A DNA stretch of 64,000 nt, from the NCBI GenBank assembly GCA_000310025.1, contig FN648422.1, positions 122,526-186,525 of the forward strand. The letters are read 5' to 3'. The stretch is from Ectocarpus siliculosus. Lineage: Eukaryota; Sar; Phaeophyceae; Ectocarpales; Ectocarpaceae. The notes under the pieces were generated by a model. The model searched no databases. It was not told the DNA's origin and saw nothing but the letters and a program-made list of their open reading frames with translations. The first letter of the stretch is position 1. Each line of letters starts with the position of its first letter. The position numbers and the translations under genes were made by a program. Of the stretch, positions 60,807 to 64,000 are shown piece after piece.

Positions 60807-63435
60807 CTACTTCTTGTCCTTTGGTCTGGGCTTAATCTCGTCGTCCGCGACCGCGTGCACGAAGATGTTGTTCGTCGCCTGGGGGTTGGCGTGCTCCACA
60901 CCCTGGGACCAGTCGTAGCTCATCGCGTACCTTTTCCGAGAAGTTCCGGACGACAGAGAACAAGAGGGTTGGTTAGATCGACCAAAAGGAGGGGGGCGGT
61001 TTGGCGAGGTTAGGTGCTTGGGGATACACACCGGAATGCATACCGCACCATCCGATAAACTTACACCAGCGACCCAGAACAAATACAGAAAACAAAACTT
61101 TTCGCTTGTGCTGTGGTCCAGCGCTGCCTGCATGCCACATCTACCAAAGTACATAGAGCAGCGGTTTCATCCACTAACAAAACCGCGGCGGCAGCAGCAG
61201 CAGCAGCGGGGATATTGACCCAGGCTACTTGGAGACTAGACTGACGGTTCGTCCACTTCTTGAACAAGGTATATCATGGAATTGACAGTGGCTACTGTCG
61301 GTGTGAAATCATGACATTGGCAGAGTCAACCCACGCCTCCCACAATAAGAAAACAAAAATCGTCTATTTTTTTAGTAAGTACAATCGTGGAATCGACAGT
61401 GGCTACTGACGTTGTGAAATCACGACGCCATTGGCGGAGTCAACCCACGCCTAAAAAGGACAAAGTAAAACGCCTTTTTCTTCCTTACCCAAATAGACCG
61501 CCGTCAGGACTGAACTTGCACACCGAGATGGTGTTCCCTTGCTTGAGGTCGTAAGCCTTGAGGCGCTGCCTCGAGTCCTTGTCCCAGAAGTGGAAGTTCC
61601 CATCGGAGCCGGCGGTGGCGAAGGTGCCGTACTTGTGGAAGGCGATTGAGTTCACCGAGTACACCGACGATTGCGCGCCCTGTCGCAGCAACATCACGCG
61701 TCACACGATAGAAGAGGGGCACACAGGCGGCTGGTAAGCAAGGCTTCAAGGGTCACGCGCCTCACGGGGAGACTGTTCGGTAACAGAAGAGGCGGCTTGA
61801 AACAAAAACAGAGGGTTTGCACGCGGAGAGAGAACAAAGCGAATAATAGCGCGACAAGTGGAAGATGGTATTGTACGAAGAGGTGGTATTAGACCGGTTC
61901 ACAACAGCTAAAGTCAAACGATTTTTGGGGGAAGCGGTGTGTACCATCCGACAATAACTCAGACACCAGCACACAAACCTAAACATGGCTGTCGTTGCTG
62001 GTTGCGCTCAAAGCGCTGCTGTGACACACGCAGGACATCTCAAGAGGCAAATGACAAACGCGCAAGACGCAGCGGCCGGGCGCTACTACGGTATAGTGAG
62101 AAAAACAATCGTCCCTGTCCACACTCTCAACACGTAAGAAGAGCGGGATACAACCAGCGGACACCCATTTTAACAACCAAACATTGTCCTGTCCTGCTCT
62201 CTGCGATTCCCCGTAGACGGATGCCCATAGAGGAACGCGCTAGATGATGCAGAGAGGTCGGACACGTGTGGCATACAGCAAGAACCCCGCCTCTCGCTTT
62301 CCTCGTCCTATCTCATCGTACCGCGACTCGGTGGCACTTGAAGGCGAAGCTGAGCTTGGTGTTCCCGTAGGTGGTGGCAGGCTTGTAGCCCGAAGCCGCT
62401 TGCTGCTTGGCAGCCTGCTCGCTGAAGTACTCGATGCCCACTCGCCCCTCGATGGAGCCTACGGCGAACCCCTGCTGGTCTGGGAAGATGGACACGCACC
62501 TGAATCGAGCCCGGAAAACAGCAAAAAAAACAAAAATGCAACATTATTAACGTTTAGTTTGGGGTCACCACCACCCAAGCCGATGAGGGTATCAACGTCT
62601 TACGGTCAACACAACGCAACGATATCGCGCCTGCAACTCTGAAGCGATGATGGCTCTAATGGCCGTTCGAGTGGGGCGGTTGGTCTCCGGAACGAAATAA
62701 TGTCATGCACTGTTGTCTGTTGGTGAGAGTTTGACAACAAGGGCGCGGGCGTGCATGGCTCGAAGCCACGACGGCACACTCGACGGTTAAAGAACGACCG
62801 CCATAGAACCACCGAGGCATCGAACCAACCTGGTTTGATATCTTAGAGGGGAGTCGGTCATCGTTTGCGGGGCCGGGCCGTTGGTGGTCCAGCTCCCCAG
62901 GTTGTACACGCAAATCTGACGTGGGTGGTGCCACGGGTGGTAGGTACCCCGAGGAAAAGGAGCAGAAACGAGGTAAGGTGCGGTGGAGAGAGAGAGAGCG
63001 TCATAGGCGACGTACCAGAGCGAACGAGATGAAATCGTGCCGCACATGCGGTACAATAAGATCCGCCGCGTCGAGCAGACTCCAGGCTATGTTCTGAATT
63101 TCTAAAGGCGTTTCCCAAGGCGCAGAAAGCTTCACTGCTCAACATGTCAAAGATAAGGCGAGCGGCAAAAAAATAAAAAAAGAGACACAAAAAACAAACA
63201 CAAAATGGGAGAAAATCGATACCAACCTAGGAGACACCAGAGACCAAGTTGAAATGGAATGACACACGCTTGTACCAGGTTCCGGTTGATTTGTTTCGAC
63301 GGACCCACCTTCCGGTCAGCAGTGGCGACCACCATCATGGCTCCCTTCGTGTCCATGGAGTAAGCCCTCTCGCAGAGAGTCACGACGGCGGCGGGGGTCG
63401 ACGTTCGAGTGTCCCAAAACTTGACGGTACGATCC
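60807..63435 (-). CDS. RAE1: RAE1/Gle2 mRNA-export WD40 protein (5'-partial, last 5 exons)
   Basis: RAE1 is a seven-bladed WD40 protein of the nuclear pore that binds NUP98 and helps export mRNA; it also acts in the spindle checkpoint (family knowledge). Exons (descending): 63435-63309, 62915-62830, 62499-62322, 61679-61489, 60930-60807, in matching phases, TAG stop; 234 residues visible plus one leading base. Landmarks: [26 protein letters not shown] joined to [89 protein letters not shown] and the terminal KPRPKDKK, all as expected for RAE1. The first visible base completes a Trp codon (SWD of the WD repeat), so the upstream exons with the first three blades lie beyond 64000. Confidence 0.97.
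61272..61452. repeat. Two copies of a ~70-base direct repeat in a RAE1 intron
   Basis: The units 61272-61338 and 61382-61452 share GACAGTGGCTACTG and GGAGTCAACCCACGCCT (first copy AGAGTCAACC...). They sit just downstream of the exon ending at 61489. Confidence 0.9.
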
Positions 63436-64000
63436 CTGGCATACAGTAGCATACATACATATGTACATCCAGGGGTTGACATGAGCTTTGTAAGAGAGAG
63501 ACTGGTGTGCTTGGGTAAGAAAAGCAAGGGGTGCACCCGTCGAAAGTGCTGGCTGTTTGAAATGAGTTGCGAGAGACGCCGTGTTTGAAAGGACTTGTAC
63601 GATAAAACGTGTCTGAAAAGGAGTTCCAAGATAAAGCGGCGGCGTTTCGGTTCGTTGAGGTGCAGGCGGTGGGGCACCACGTTAACGTTGCTGACTTCTT
63701 TAGCAACCAAAATAAAATCAGCTGGTCAGTCAGTGCTGATTGGCCTACATGGTTTGATCTTCGGTTGGCACATAACGAAATTCGTGGGGTTCGAATGTTC
63801 GGATGAAACTGGCGCTTTCCTTTCGAGGAGGGTCGCTCCCCTCGCCATCTTCGTTTTCTCATGTCGGAGAGATGAGTGCTGCATACCACATGTTTGCGAC
63901 AACGCCTCATCCTATTTTCGGACGTAAAACGAAACGGCCACAACACCATCTACATGTAAATATAATAAAATAAATATCAACAACACCTATCCATGCATGT
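63436..64000. other. RAE1 intron, no exon recognised
   Basis: The visible RAE1 exon has an acceptor at 63437-63436, so this stretch should be intron. No further WD40 segment could be found in any frame. Confidence 0.55.

Overview
The window is a nuclear segment of an intron-dense eukaryote. Five protein genes can be read, all split into short exons with GT-AG (once GC-AG) introns of about 0.3 to 2 kb. Exon phases chain without a break through 41 exons in the largest gene. The GC-rich exons, long simple-repeat-laden introns, homopolymer-G gap edges and gene set fit a brown alga such as Ectocarpus or another stramenopile. That assignment is inference from style, not from a species-specific marker.

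Layout. (1) 1-7277, + strand: a Pumilio/PUF RNA-binding protein, open at its 5' end, with a long poly-Gly/poly-Gln N-terminus and eight PUF repeats. (2) 7278-12968: no gene; T/G-rich on the + strand to about 10.85 kb, then A/C-rich, as if two converging transcripts meet there. (3) 19817-13217, - strand: a complete 313-residue membrane protein of the DUF1295 (steroid 5-alpha-reductase-like) family in seven exons. Its first intron is a GC-AG intron holding an inverted repeat around a sequencing gap, and a small inverted-repeat element lies 26 bases after its stop. (4) 55930-23001, - strand: a roughly 33 kb ubiquitin-specific protease gene (about 2,470 residues) with a UBA domain inserted straight after the catalytic Cys box, a UIM-like motif between the His and Asp boxes, and a long tail with ubiquitin-like-looking segments. 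A tRNA-Asp(GUC) gene sits in one of its introns on the same strand. Two further exon-like pieces downstream of the stop (22353-21631) could be an alternative 3' end. (5) 57325-59361, + strand: a 145-residue MORN-repeat protein, divergent from the protease gene across 1.4 kb. (6) 63435-60807, - strand: the C-terminal 234 residues of the WD40 mRNA-export factor RAE1/Gle2, whose 5' exons lie beyond the window.

Functions are post-transcriptional (PUF, RAE1), protein turnover (USP), lipid/membrane metabolism (DUF1295) and membrane/cytoskeletal scaffolding (MORN). They are unlinked housekeeping roles with no operon logic. The most unusual material is the protease domain architecture, repeated tandem duplication of segments that include its splice sites, a two-copy MITE-like family, the fold-back element at the 18 kb gap, and a clear assembly artefact at 52.2-52.5 kb.
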